Origin: Verrucomicrobiales bacterium
GTDB taxonomy: Bacteria; Verrucomicrobiota; Verrucomicrobiia; Verrucomicrobiales; DEV007
Assembly (NCBI GenBank): GCA_029210205.1
Contig: JARGOD010000005.1
Span: forward strand, 21,181 to 85,180
Length of the DNA: 64,000 bases
Direction of reading: 5' to 3'
Both the position numbers and the translations under genes were made by a program. This document shows positions 8,847 through 19,072 of this stretch, in pieces. The notes under the pieces were generated by a model. The model saw nothing but the letters and a program-made list of their open reading frames with translations. It did not search any database and had not been told where the DNA came from. The first letter of the stretch is position 1. Each line of letters begins with the position of its first letter.

Positions 8847-10517
8847 TTAGGTCCGGGATTCAATACGCCGGGGTTTTTCATCCTGGATCTGCCGCGGTTT
8901 TTCAATCGCTACCGGTTTTCTCGGCATTTTGACCTCATTGGAAGGGGCAGACTCAGGGGCTGCCGCTTTTTCAGGAGTGAAGAGAAGTTGGCTGAGGGCG
9001 ACACCGGAGAGAATCCCGCCCGATGATTCAAGCGCTTGTTTCAATTGCTTGAGCGTTTTTCCTGAATGTCGCTTGTAAGAGGTCACCGCGATGGTGTGGT
9101 CGACCATGCCTGAAACCACTCCAGCCTCAGAGTAGGAGAGGGGCGAAGGGGAAGTGATCAGCAGGTAATCAAACCGCGACTTCATGTCGTAGATCAGGTC
9201 CTGCATTCGCTTGCCGGAGAACAGACCGGAAGGGTCTTCACGCGGTGGGCCGCTTGGCATGAACCAAAGATTGTTTTTCCGGGTTTTCACGACAGTTTCT
9301 TCCAGCCTCATCTCTCCAGTGAGATAATCTGAAAGACCGGGATGATTAGCGGCATCGAATTGTCGGTAAACTTGAGGATTTCTGAGATCACCATCGATGA
9401 GGAGAACGGTATGACCTGCTTCCGCTATGATGACGCTGAGATTGCTGATCACGCTGGGAAGCTCAGAGTCAGGATCGGCCGATAGAAAGCTGATCATCGA
9501 ACAATCACCGGCGGGAAGTTTTTGAATTGAGTTCCGAAGAAAACGGTAAGGTTCAACGATGGAGTCAGCAGCACGGCTCAATTTTGCAAGTGGTGCGGAG
9601 GGGACCGGCGCAAAGCCAACGAGGAGAAGATCGAGGCGATTTTTGAGGTTGGTGGCAACCTGCAGGGGAGCACTTCTAACCGCAAACAAGCCGACCATGA
9701 TGACGCCGAGAGCAATGCCAAGTAGTCCAAGAACGGCAGGCAGATACCAGCGACCCGTTACCAAACTGGCCTCGTCCGCGATTGCCGTGTTCAGAATTGA
9801 AACGATGGGGCGAGCTTCACGATTTTCGACAACAGCAAGTTGATGACGTGCTTCAAGAGAACGAATGAGGTGTGACTGACGAACAAGATCTTCACGAAGC
9901 TTTTCATTTAGCTCTGCGTTGCTATCGGAAGATTCTCTGAGCTGTTGTGAAATTTCGGCGACGGATTCACGCCGACTTTCCAGTTCGAGATTCAAACTTC
10001 GAATTCGATCCTCTGCCTCGAGCTGGGCCTCGAGTTCTTTCTGGTCAACGAATTCATCTGCAATCGCATTCGCGAGCATTGCGGCACCGCCTGGAGTGGC
10101 GTCGCGGGCAATGATCTCGACGGTTCCGTCTCCGGATCGATAGACGACGGTGACAAGGCGCTTCATCTTTTTCAGTGTGTCCGCGCGATTTTCGAGGTTC
10201 CATCGTTTTGAAACCTCGTATTTATCGATCACTTTAAGGAAGAGAACCCCACTCATGAGTTCTGCCCTGGCCTGAGTTCGGACACTCGGAGTCATCGGGC
10301 GAACATCGGTACTGCTGCGAAAGACCGGCATCTCGACCTGCGCTTCGGTAAAGGCGAGGCTGGATCTCACTTGGTAACTGACTGGTTTTTTGACAGTTAG
10401 ATATGAACCGCCAATGAGAAGAATCGAGCCTACGAGAACCACTGAAGTCCACCGTGCACGCAGGGCGAACTTAAAATCAGCAAGGCTATACCCAGCCGCA
10501 TTTTGGTTCATTACCAT
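8847..10517 (-). CDS. Wzz/BY-kinase-like polysaccharide biosynthesis protein with degenerate kinase domain
   Basis: Wzz-type N-terminus, coiled coil, second TM; C-terminal MinD-like domain keeps LLIDGDLRNPQVYRQF (Walker A') but has no GxxGKT loop. Confidence 0.8.
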   Translation of the reverse strand: MVMNQNAAGYSLADFKFALRARWTSVVLVGSILLIGGSYLTVKKPVSYQVRSSLAFTEAQVEMPVFRSSTDVRPMTPSVRTQARAELMSGVLFLKVIDKYEVSKRWNLENRADTLKKMKRLVTVVYRSGDGTVEIIARDATPGGAAMLANAIADEFVDQKELEAQLEAEDRIRSLNLELESRRESVAEISQQLRESSDSNAELNEKLREDLVRQSHLIRSLEARHQLAVVENREARPIVSILNTAIADEASLVTGRWYLPAVLGLLGIALGVIMVGLFAVRSAPLQVATNLKNRLDLLLVGFAPVPSAPLAKLSRAADSIVEPYRFLRNSIQKLPAGDCSMISFLSADPDSELPSVISNLSVIIAEAGHTVLLIDGDLRNPQVYRQFDAANHPGLSDYLTGEMRLEETVVKTRKNNLWFMPSGPPREDPSGLFSGKRMQDLIYDMKSRFDYLLITSPSPLSYSEAGVVSGMVDHTIAVTSYKRHSGKTLKQLKQALESSGGILSGVALSQLLFTPEKAAAPESAPSNEVKMPRKPVAIEKPRQIQDEKPRRIESRT

Positions 10518-10608
10518 AATAATCAGAATATTATGATTGTTAAGATATACAAAATAATTCTTCGATACTTTTAGAAGCGATTTTACCTGCGCGCGATCAC
10601 CCTGGAAC

Positions 10609-12570
10609 TCAGGCTTTCTCCAAATCTTTCAGCTCGGACTGAAAACCGCTGCTGAGAATTGGAAACCGACACCACGTTTTCGGGTCGAGATTCTTGTCAT
10701 CGAGGTGAAAACCGGGCGCATAGCGTTCGCGTTTCCATTGGTTCCGACTCCAGAGTCGAAAGAACTTGGCGACCCACTCTTTGAGAATTTCCGGACTGTA
10801 ATCAGTGTGGGATTCACACATGAATTCCCAGACTTCGACCGGGAGCTTTTTGTCGCGAATCGCCAGTTTTTCGATCGCATCGAGAACCGGGTAGGGCATT
10901 AGATCAGATTCGTCCGTTTGTTTGTCTTCAGAAGGTCTGAGTTCTGCAGTCGGGGCCTGAACATTGATCGCGCTCAACTCGGGGATCGGTTGAATGTCGG
11001 GTTGGCAGCCTTCCGATTCCATCCAGTTGAGCCACTGATTCAAAAAGGCTTTGTCGATTCCGGAAATGGGACTGAGCCCTCCGCTCGTGTCGCCGTCCAT
11101 TGTTGCGTAGCCGACGGCTGCCTCGGACCGATTGCTTGTCGAAAGGAGAAGCGCATTTCGAATGTTGGTGAGCATCCAGACTCCAGGAGCGCGGACGCGA
11201 GCCTGAATGTTTTGTAAGGACACATCGTCAGTTTCCCAAGTCAGTTCGCGACCGAGTCCTTTCTCGACGATGGCCCGATAGCCTTCGACGAGCGCATCGA
11301 CATCCCACTCTTGAAAGTCCGCCTCAATCGCGTCGGCAACCGTTTCGGCAGCACTCCGAGTCGTTTCTGAACTGTTGCGAGTGCTTTGATAGACACAGGA
11401 AAGCAATTGAGTCACGAGCGGGCGATCATCAAAACTGATGTGCCCGAGCTTCTTTCGGAAACCCTCTTCGCCGAGGTCGTCAATTGCGAGGTCGGCCATG
11501 AGTTTCACGAGGACTGCCGTCGCTGCCGAGTCGGCACCGCCGCTGAGGGAAACAACGAATCCACCGGAATAACTTTTTCGCAGGTAGTCAAACAGTCCCA
11601 GCGCCATGGTACGGGTGAACTCTTCTTCCTTCGAATCAGCGGCGAGATCAGCATGGCTGAATTCGGTTGTGTAGGGTCCCTTCCATGTTGGAGAAAAATC
11701 GACCTTCACAGTGAGGTCATCATTCTCGCCCAGAATGGGGCGGTGACTCACCTGACGGGCCTGATGAAGCCTCGTGAGATTCAGATCGATCGTCGCTGCT
11801 GTCAGGATGTGATCGTGAAAAGAAAACCGCCGTCCTTCCGCGACATATTCGCCCCCGCAGGCGATAACGGTTCCGCCATCGTAAATGACTCTCCCTGCTT
11901 CGTTGCCCAGCAAATTGGCGTAGACGTAGCCGCAGGCGAAGGCACGCGAGCCTTCGAGAACGAAACGCTCGCGAACCATTTGTTTTCCAAAAGCAAAGTG
12001 GCTCGCGCTGGGGTTGAAAATCAGGTCGACCCCGCGTCGGGCAAGGCGGGTGCCGGGACGATTCGCGACCCAGGCATCCTCGCAAATCTCGAAGCCGAGA
12101 CGTACGCTCCCGATCTCGAAAACAAGATCGCCGATCGGGATCTTCTTTCCATCCACCTCGAGCAACTCGACCTCACCCTCGGCCCACGGTTTGAACCATC
12201 TCGTTTCGTAGTGAAGCCCATCGCCCGCTAGATTTTGTTTGGCAACAAAACCAGTGATTTCGCCGTCTGCGATCAGTGCAACAGCGTTGAAAACACAACT
12301 TTCAAACCAGATCGGAAGTCCTGCCGCCACGACGATACCCTTGCATTTTGGTGCCAGTTCGATCAGTGATCGCATCGCCTGATCACCCACTTCGGGTGAG
12401 AGAAACATGTCTTCGCATCCATAGCCAGTGATGGCGAGCTCGGGGAGACAAAGGAAGCCAACCCCTTTTTCCCGCGCTTCATCAATGGCTTCGGAGGCAC
12501 GCCGAAGATTACCCTCCCAATCAAGAGGGGTCTGGTTCAAACAAGCGGCGCCGGTGACAATGCGGTTCAT
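10609..12570 (-). CDS. nadE: Glutamine-dependent NAD+ synthase
   Basis: N-terminal nitrilase glutaminase domain (LCLPELAITGYGCEDMF) plus synthetase PP-loop SLSGGADSAATAVLV; ATG at 12570 preferred. Confidence 0.93.
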   Translation of the reverse strand: MNRIVTGAACLNQTPLDWEGNLRRASEAIDEAREKGVGFLCLPELAITGYGCEDMFLSPEVGDQAMRSLIELAPKCKGIVVAAGLPIWFESCVFNAVALIADGEITGFVAKQNLAGDGLHYETRWFKPWAEGEVELLEVDGKKIPIGDLVFEIGSVRLGFEICEDAWVANRPGTRLARRGVDLIFNPSASHFAFGKQMVRERFVLEGSRAFACGYVYANLLGNEAGRVIYDGGTVIACGGEYVAEGRRFSFHDHILTAATIDLNLTRLHQARQVSHRPILGENDDLTVKVDFSPTWKGPYTTEFSHADLAADSKEEEFTRTMALGLFDYLRKSYSGGFVVSLSGGADSAATAVLVKLMADLAIDDLGEEGFRKKLGHISFDDRPLVTQLLSCVYQSTRNSSETTRSAAETVADAIEADFQEWDVDALVEGYRAIVEKGLGRELTWETDDVSLQNIQARVRAPGVWMLTNIRNALLLSTSNRSEAAVGYATMDGDTSGGLSPISGIDKAFLNQWLNWMESEGCQPDIQPIPELSAINVQAPTAELRPSEDKQTDESDLMPYPVLDAIEKLAIRDKKLPVEVWEFMCESHTDYSPEILKEWVAKFFRLWSRNQWKRERYAPGFHLDDKNLDPKTWCRFPILSSGFQSELKDLEKA

Positions 12571-12672
12571 AGGATTGCGAATCATACTGTCCGGTAAGTT
12601 ACGCTCCGGGGCAATACTGAGTTTTTCCTTCCCCGACTTGCTGCGAAGCGGGGCGCGGTTTATCAATTCCCT

Positions 12673-13719
12673 ATGCCCGATCTTTACCCGATTGCCCGCA
12701 AGATTCTCTTCTCACTCGACGCTGAAGCCGCCCACCAAGCGACGATTGCCATGATGAAAACAGCCGACGCCTTCGGAGTTCTCGGTCAGTTAACAGGGTT
12801 GAATGACCGACCTGACCCTGTTGAGTCACGGGAGATCGAGGTCATGGGTTTAACCTTCCCCAATCGTGTTGGACTCGCCGCGGGGATGGATAAGAAGGGT
12901 GAGGCGATCAGCGCCTTTGGTAATCTAGGATTTGGTCATGTTGAAGTCGGCACTGTGACGCCTCTCTGGCAGGCCGGAAATGAGAAGCCCCGTCTCTTTC
13001 GACTCAAGGAACATGACGCGATCATCAATCGAATGGGATTTAACAACCCCGGAGTTCCCGGAATGATGGAGAACATCGAGCAGTCAAAAAAGGGTTTCGA
13101 TGGAGTTCTGGGAATTAATATCGGAAAGAATAAGGACACGCCGAACGAAGATTTCATCGATGACTACCTCAAGTGTCTTGAAGGAGTCTACGAAGCGGCC
13201 GACTACATCACTGCTAACCTATCCTCGCCGAACACTAAAGGTCTCCGCGATTTGCAAAGTGAAAGCACCTGCCGCGAATTGATCCTCAAGCTCCAGGAGA
13301 AGCGTGAAGAGTTGAAGGCAACATACGGAGGGAAATATGTTCCCCTCGTCATCAAGATCGCTCCCGACCTCGCTGAGGATGCGGTGAAAGCGCTCGCAGG
13401 AGTCTTTTCAGAAACGAAGATCGATGGAGTCATCACGACGAACACGACTATCGAACGCGAGGCCGTCGCCGGGCACGAGCATGCCGACGAAGCGGGCGGC
13501 TTGAGCGGAGGCCCGCTCACTGAAAAAGCGACCGAAATTCTTGCCCTGCTCCGATCCGAAATGGACGAATCCATCCCCATCATCGGATCCGGTGGCGTCA
13601 TGTCCGTCGCCGATGCACAGGCGAAGATCGATGCAGGGGCGAGCCTCGTGCAGGTGTATACCGGGCTGGTCTACCGCGGGGCTGAACTGGTGCGCGAAAT
13701 TGCCGATGAGGTGGGGTGA
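12673..13719 (+). CDS. pyrD: Dihydroorotate dehydrogenase, quinone-type (class 2)
   Basis: GLTFPNRVGLAAGMDKKGEAI, NRMGFNNPG, NLSSPNTKGLRDLQ, IIGSGGVMSVADA motifs. Confidence 0.95.
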   Translation: MPDLYPIARKILFSLDAEAAHQATIAMMKTADAFGVLGQLTGLNDRPDPVESREIEVMGLTFPNRVGLAAGMDKKGEAISAFGNLGFGHVEVGTVTPLWQAGNEKPRLFRLKEHDAIINRMGFNNPGVPGMMENIEQSKKGFDGVLGINIGKNKDTPNEDFIDDYLKCLEGVYEAADYITANLSSPNTKGLRDLQSESTCRELILKLQEKREELKATYGGKYVPLVIKIAPDLAEDAVKALAGVFSETKIDGVITTNTTIEREAVAGHEHADEAGGLSGGPLTEKATEILALLRSEMDESIPIIGSGGVMSVADAQAKIDAGASLVQVYTGLVYRGAELVREIADEVG

Positions 13720-13749
13720 TTTCGCAAGGATTCGATCCCTGCCACGCCC

Positions 13750-14595
13750 CTACGCAGCTCCCTCGCTGGGCATCATGTAAGTGAGTAGCTGACCAAGGCG
13801 CTCACGCATTTGTGAACGCGGGGTAATCAAATCGATGAGGCCATGCTCGAGGAGGAACTCGGCGGTTTGGAAACCGGAGGGAAGATCCTGATGGGTCGTC
13901 TCTTTGATGACGCGGGGACCGGCAAAACCGATCATGCAGTTTGGCTCTGCCATATTGATGTCGCCAAGGGTCGCGAAACTCGCGGTGACCCCACCGGTGG
14001 TCGGGTGGGTGAGAACAGAAATATAAGGAAGGCCGGCGGCGTGGTGACGGGCGAGAGCACCGCTTGTTTTGGCCATTTGCATGAGGCTGAGAATGCCTTC
14101 ATGCATTCGGGCACCGCCAGAGGCACTGATGATGATCGCGCCGCGCTTTTCTTCGGTCGCAGTTTCGATGGCGCGGGTGAGCTTTTCCCCAACCGCAGAG
14201 CTGAGACTGCCGCCGAGAAAGCGAAAATCGATCACGCTGAGAGTGACAGGATTACCGAGGAGCGTTCCGCGCCCGGTAAGAACGCCTTCTTTCAATCCCG
14301 TCTTCTTCTGGTTGGCCTTAATTTTATCGCCGTAGCCTTTGAATCCAAGGGCATCGATGGGCTCGAGAGTGGCGTCGAGTTCATCGAAGGAATCAGGATC
14401 CAACAACATTTGGACCCGCTCCTGAGAGGTGAGGGTGAAATGATGATCGCACTTGGTGCAAACGCGGTGGCGCTGCTTAAGGGTGATTTCATCAATGATC
14501 GCACCACAAGAGGGACATTTATTCCACAAGCCTTCCGGCATGTCGGATTTCTTTTTCCCAAGTGTTTTGATCGAGCGCTTTTTAAAGATGCCCAT
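13750..14595 (-). CDS. accD: Acetyl-CoA carboxylase carboxyltransferase subunit beta
   Basis: CPSCGAIIDE...CTKCDHHF zinc ribbon; SASGGARMHEGILSLMQMAKTSGAL. Confidence 0.95.
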   Translation of the reverse strand: MGIFKKRSIKTLGKKKSDMPEGLWNKCPSCGAIIDEITLKQRHRVCTKCDHHFTLTSQERVQMLLDPDSFDELDATLEPIDALGFKGYGDKIKANQKKTGLKEGVLTGRGTLLGNPVTLSVIDFRFLGGSLSSAVGEKLTRAIETATEEKRGAIIISASGGARMHEGILSLMQMAKTSGALARHHAAGLPYISVLTHPTTGGVTASFATLGDINMAEPNCMIGFAGPRVIKETTHQDLPSGFQTAEFLLEHGLIDLITPRSQMRERLGQLLTYMMPSEGAA

Positions 14596-14717
14596 GGTTG
14601 GAAGCCGGGGTTCGGGGTGTGTTTGTGTATCTAAAACCGGAGGAATCCAGCGGTCTGCGTGTGCTCAAGCGTAGCGAATATTGGCTTATTAACAACCAAT
14701 TTTCCATGATCCTCAGC

Positions 14718-15494
14718 TCAGCCTCGAAGGACTGAGAGCCCGACGATGCGTGACCATTCGCTTGAAACGGCGTCTCCGGCGCTCCTGAGGATTTCAGCAC
14801 ATTCAGAGACGGTTGTTCCGGTGGTCATGACGTCGTCGATGATGAGAATCCCGTGCTCGTTGACGAGTTCTTTGCTCAGCTTCTTTCGGAGTTGGAATGC
14901 TCCCTTGAGATTTTTGAGGCGTTCCCGTCGATCCAGCTGCGCCTGCCGGACGGTATGGCGGGATCGCTTCAAAACCGGGGCCAGCTTAAGATCGATCTCA
15001 GGTGGGGCATGCCGGATAAATTCGCGGGCGATTTCCTGAGATTGATTGAATCCCCGGCCCCTCTGCCGCTTTGGGTGCAGTGGAACGGGCACGACGAGCC
15101 ACGAGTCGATTTCGTGAAGTCGGGTGTCGCCCCAGATACTCTGCATGAGCTTGCCCATGAGGCGCGAAAGGTGGAGCTGTTTGCCGTATTTGTAGGCATG
15201 CATCATCGCCCGCGCTTCGCCGCTACTGCGATAGGCGCTCACCGCAAAATCGAAGGCCAGTTCCCGGTCTCCGCAGTTGCCGCAGCGGAGGCTCATCCCT
15301 ACCGGAGCATCGTAGCTTTGGCCGCAGACAGGGCAGTAGCCTTGAGGGATTGGAACCAGTTTTTCTTCACAATCGTGGCAGAGGAAGGGCACTTCGATCT
15401 GACGCTGCGAGCTGAGCGGGACATCACATCCGGCACACTGAGGCGGATAGATCCAGCCCGTGGCAGCCTGACGCCACTGCTCGAGCCAACTCAT
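14718..15494 (-). CDS. ComF family protein (phosphoribosyltransferase-like)
   Basis: CAGCDVPL...CHDCEEKL...CPVCGQ zinc-finger; ILIIDDVMTTGTTVSECAEILRSAG PRPP motif. Confidence 0.92.
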   Translation of the reverse strand: MSWLEQWRQAATGWIYPPQCAGCDVPLSSQRQIEVPFLCHDCEEKLVPIPQGYCPVCGQSYDAPVGMSLRCGNCGDRELAFDFAVSAYRSSGEARAMMHAYKYGKQLHLSRLMGKLMQSIWGDTRLHEIDSWLVVPVPLHPKRQRGRGFNQSQEIAREFIRHAPPEIDLKLAPVLKRSRHTVRQAQLDRRERLKNLKGAFQLRKKLSKELVNEHGILIIDDVMTTGTTVSECAEILRSAGDAVSSEWSRIVGLSVLRG

Positions 15495-16483
15495 TTTTCG
15501 GTTTCGGCAAAGGGATCGCGGGGAGACTTGCGGAGGAAAAGCCAGACGCCGGCACCGGTGAGAAGAACGATGATTGTGGAAACCAGCCCAACCCGCAACG
15601 TGTCACCCAGCCAGGGCATCATTTCGGCGCGCTCAAAGGCTCGCGAGGTCATCGGACTCAGGGTTTTGACGCCGAAGACCCATCCGGCGTGTAGTCCGAT
15701 TCCGAGCCAGAGAGAACCGGTTTTCATACGGGTGTATCCGAGAACAAGCCCGATCGCGAAGAGCACTGCGAATTCGGAGAGCAGGAAATAGGGATCTGCA
15801 AATTGGGAGAAGAAGTATTGAAAAATCCGTCCGACCATCCAGAAGCCCGTTCCCCAGGTTACGGGACCGATTTCGAGAGTCGGCGGTGCGTTGAAAAAGT
15901 GGATCACGGCGAAGAAAATCGCGATCGTGAAAAAAAGCGGAACAGGTTTCAGGACCTTCGCAAGCACCGCCTGAAGAGCGCCGCGAAAGACAAATTCTTC
16001 GAGGAATCCTACGGCAAAGCCGGTTCCCAGTGCCTGGAGGAGAATCTTGGAAAGAGTCTTCCCGGCGTCGCGAGACTCATACCATCCCTGATTCAAATAG
16101 AAGGCACCCAAAAGGAGGAGTGTTCCTCCGGCGACAACGAAGCCAAGGAGACAGTGACGCCACCAGGCAGGATTCGGTTCCAGTTGGAGAAATGCTTTGA
16201 TGCCGACCTTTTCGTCCCGACCGGCATTCATCCATTTGAGAGTTGGCCAGAGAAGTAGGAGCGCACCGAGGAGGACGGCGCGGTTGAAGTAACGGGAAAA
16301 TTTCGCCCGGTCCAATGATCCATTTAATCCCTCAAGAAATCCGCCTTCGAGCCATTTCTCGGCGACAACATATTTGCCGGCGAAATACAGAGGTGGCGCC
16401 AGAAGAGCGGATAGAATCACGATTCCTGACAAAAAGACCAGGATTTTGAACGCGCCTGACCGCCAGAAGGTCTGTCTTTCCAT
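15491..16483 (-). CDS. CPBP family intramembrane metalloprotease
   Basis: EEFVFRGALQAVLAK, FFAVIHFFN, GIGLHAGWVFG motifs; overlaps comF by ATGA. Confidence 0.88.
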   Translation of the reverse strand: MERQTFWRSGAFKILVFLSGIVILSALLAPPLYFAGKYVVAEKWLEGGFLEGLNGSLDRAKFSRYFNRAVLLGALLLLWPTLKWMNAGRDEKVGIKAFLQLEPNPAWWRHCLLGFVVAGGTLLLLGAFYLNQGWYESRDAGKTLSKILLQALGTGFAVGFLEEFVFRGALQAVLAKVLKPVPLFFTIAIFFAVIHFFNAPPTLEIGPVTWGTGFWMVGRIFQYFFSQFADPYFLLSEFAVLFAIGLVLGYTRMKTGSLWLGIGLHAGWVFGVKTLSPMTSRAFERAEMMPWLGDTLRVGLVSTIIVLLTGAGVWLFLRKSPRDPFAETEK

Positions 16484-16654
16484 GTCAGCCCGATAAGCTA
16501 AAAGCGAGATTATTGCAACGTTCCAGACATCCTCAGAGGACCTCACTGCGTCTCACAAAAGGCTTTTCCACGTTATCTTAACAGTGTAGGGTTCCTCCCC
16601 GAATCCCTTTGCCGGGATTCCGAACACTGATAACACAGATTCAGACTCTTTCTT

Positions 16655-19000
16655 ATGTCGCTCAAACGCCTGCCTTTCTTTTTACTCCTGCTCATCTTTA
16701 CGTTGTCGGGTAACCTAACTCTTCGTGCTGAAACTCAGTATGGCGATCTTGCCTACAAGGTGGTGCAAATGCTTGAGGAAGAGCACTTTCTCCAAGAGCC
16801 ATTCAACGATAAAATGTCGGCGCGTGTCCTTGAGGGCTACCTCGAGATGCTGGACTTCAGCCGAATCTATTTCACGAAGGAAGACGTCGATGGTTTCCGC
16901 GCTCGCCACGAAAAGACGATTGATGATCAGGTTAGAAACGAGTCGATTCCTGCTGCCTTTGAAATTTACAAAGTCTATCAAGAGCGTATCGCGAGCCGGG
17001 TCACGATGGCGCAGGATCTCGCGAAGCCCGAAAATTTCACCTATGACTCTGACCGGACAGTCCAGATCTCCCGCAAAGATCTTGATTGGGCAGCAGCGGG
17101 AGAAGCCCATGACCAACTCTGGAGCAACCTGATTGAGGGTGATCTCATTCGTGAAAAGCTCATCGCTGATGCTCTCGCACGGGAAGAGGCTGAAGAGCGT
17201 GCTGAGAAACTGGAGAAAGGCGAGCCGGTCGAAGAGAAATCGTCAGAGGCGCAGGAAGAGGACAGCAAATCGATCTACGAGAAAGTTTCGGATCGCTATG
17301 ATCGAATTCAAAAGCGGGTCGACGAAAACCAGACCGAGGATGTCGCGACCCTTTTTATTAAGTCTATTGCGCGCGCATACGATCCACATTCCGAGTATTT
17401 TTCCCAGCAGCAATACGACAACTTCCAGATTGGCATGAACAAGTCTCTCACCGGAATCGGTGCGATGCTTCAGAAGGACGAAGATCAAGGCGGTGCCACG
17501 ATTGAGGGGCTTGTTGTGGGCGGACCTGCTTTTAAAGGCGGAAGCCTCGAAGTGAAAGACCGCGTCATCGGAGTGGCGCAGGGCGAAGGCGAGTTCGTCG
17601 ATGTCGTCGAGATGAAACTTTCGGACATCGTCGATCTCATCCGCGGTGAGGTCGGCAGCAAGGTTCGTCTCAAAGTGGTCCCTTCCGGAAAGACCAGCGA
17701 GATCAAGCTCGTTGATATCAAACGTGACAAGATTGACCTGAAGGACAGTCTTGCGACGGCGGATTTGATTGAGACTCAGGATCCGACTGGAAAACAGCAG
17801 AAGCTCGGGTGGATCACGCTCCCATCATTCTATGCCGACATGGCGGGAGGATCGACGAGCACGACGACGGATGTCATGAATTTGCTGACCCGACTCACGA
17901 TCGAGGGAATTGACGGGTTGGTCGTAGATCTTCGTGATAACGGTGGCGGATCTCTCGAAGAGGCGATCAATATGACGGGGCTTTTCATTCGTCGTGGTCC
18001 GGTTGTTCAGGCTGTCGATTCTCGCAGTCGGGTTGGACAAAAGGCCTCGAACAATATTGAGGCGGTTTATGGCGGACCCCTCATTGTCCTCGTCAATCAT
18101 GCGAGCGCGAGTGCCTCCGAGATTTTTGCGGCAGCGCTTCAGGACTACGGGCGCGCTGTTATCGTTGGTGACGGGTCGACTTTTGGTAAGGGCACGGTCC
18201 AGCAACTGCGCCCTGTGCTTTCGAATCGTCTCGTTCTTCCTTTCAATCGCGAGACCAATCAGCAGGGTGCATTGAAGCTGACGATTCAGACATTTTACCG
18301 CATCAATGGGTATTCAACTCAGCGTGATGGAGTGGTTCCGGATGTGCAGCTTCCTTCGATTCTTGATATTGCAGAAATCGGAGAGGCGACGCTCCCGTTT
18401 GCGCTTGAGGTAGAGCCGATCCCCCCGGCGGGATATAAGCCCTTCTTTGAGGGAGCCCTGCCTCTCGACCTTCTCAGTCAGGCGTCTGCCGGTCGGGTCA
18501 GTACCGGACAGGCTTTCGAATACATCCTCAAGGACATTGAAGAGGAGAAGAAGCGGATTGAGGAAAATAAGATCTCGCTGAATCTCGAGGAGCGGAAGCG
18601 CGAAGTGGAGGCTGACAAAAAGGAAGCGGAGGATCGGAAAGAGGAACGCATCGAGCGTTTTGCGAAAATTCGTGAAGAGGAAAAAGACGTATTCACGATC
18701 TACAAACTGACGCAGGATAACTTCCGCGACGAAGACCTCACTCTTCGTGACGATCTGTCGGCAGAGGATTTGAGTGGCATGTCCCGCGGCAAGAAGAATG
18801 AGGAGGACGAGATTAACAAGGCGCTTGAGTATCCTCACAAGTTTGACCCGTATGAGCGCGAAACCGTGCAGATTATGCAGGACCTTATCGCGATCTCCAA
18901 AACGGGTCAGCCGGTGAATATTTCCGAGGCAACTCCTATGCAGAGGGATAAGACGGTTCCAATTCCGGCACGCAATCAGGAGTCGCCGCAGGCCAACTGA
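16655..19000 (+). CDS. Carboxy-terminal processing (tail-specific) protease, S41 family
   Basis: PDZ region; catalytic VNHASASASEIFAAALQDYGRAVIVGDGSTFGKGTVQ; charged tail-specific C-terminal domain. Confidence 0.93.
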   Translation: MSLKRLPFFLLLLIFTLSGNLTLRAETQYGDLAYKVVQMLEEEHFLQEPFNDKMSARVLEGYLEMLDFSRIYFTKEDVDGFRARHEKTIDDQVRNESIPAAFEIYKVYQERIASRVTMAQDLAKPENFTYDSDRTVQISRKDLDWAAAGEAHDQLWSNLIEGDLIREKLIADALAREEAEERAEKLEKGEPVEEKSSEAQEEDSKSIYEKVSDRYDRIQKRVDENQTEDVATLFIKSIARAYDPHSEYFSQQQYDNFQIGMNKSLTGIGAMLQKDEDQGGATIEGLVVGGPAFKGGSLEVKDRVIGVAQGEGEFVDVVEMKLSDIVDLIRGEVGSKVRLKVVPSGKTSEIKLVDIKRDKIDLKDSLATADLIETQDPTGKQQKLGWITLPSFYADMAGGSTSTTTDVMNLLTRLTIEGIDGLVVDLRDNGGGSLEEAINMTGLFIRRGPVVQAVDSRSRVGQKASNNIEAVYGGPLIVLVNHASASASEIFAAALQDYGRAVIVGDGSTFGKGTVQQLRPVLSNRLVLPFNRETNQQGALKLTIQTFYRINGYSTQRDGVVPDVQLPSILDIAEIGEATLPFALEVEPIPPAGYKPFFEGALPLDLLSQASAGRVSTGQAFEYILKDIEEEKKRIEENKISLNLEERKREVEADKKEAEDRKEERIERFAKIREEEKDVFTIYKLTQDNFRDEDLTLRDDLSAEDLSGMSRGKKNEEDEINKALEYPHKFDPYERETVQIMQDLIAISKTGQPVNISEATPMQRDKTVPIPARNQESPQAN

Positions 19001-19072
19001 GCCTGCCGAGGTCGAGCGGGATTGTATGGTTGATCCAAACTCGTAAACCTTCAGCGGCGTAATAATTCCGTC

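Noticed and set aside
11386-12231. 281-aa plus-strand ORF opposite nadE
   Set aside because: Antisense shadow ORF; the minus-strand frame has clear NAD synthase motifs.
13843-14634. 263-aa plus-strand ORF opposite accD
   Set aside because: Antisense to a well-supported accD; no recognisable domain, a common effect of codon bias.
14853-15791. 312-aa plus-strand ORF opposite comF and the CPBP protease
   Set aside because: Spans two genes with strong motifs on the other strand; no domain of its own.
18540-18690. Lys/Glu-rich repeat-like region in the tail-specific protease
   Set aside because: A charged helical C-terminal segment is normal for Prc/Tsp proteases.
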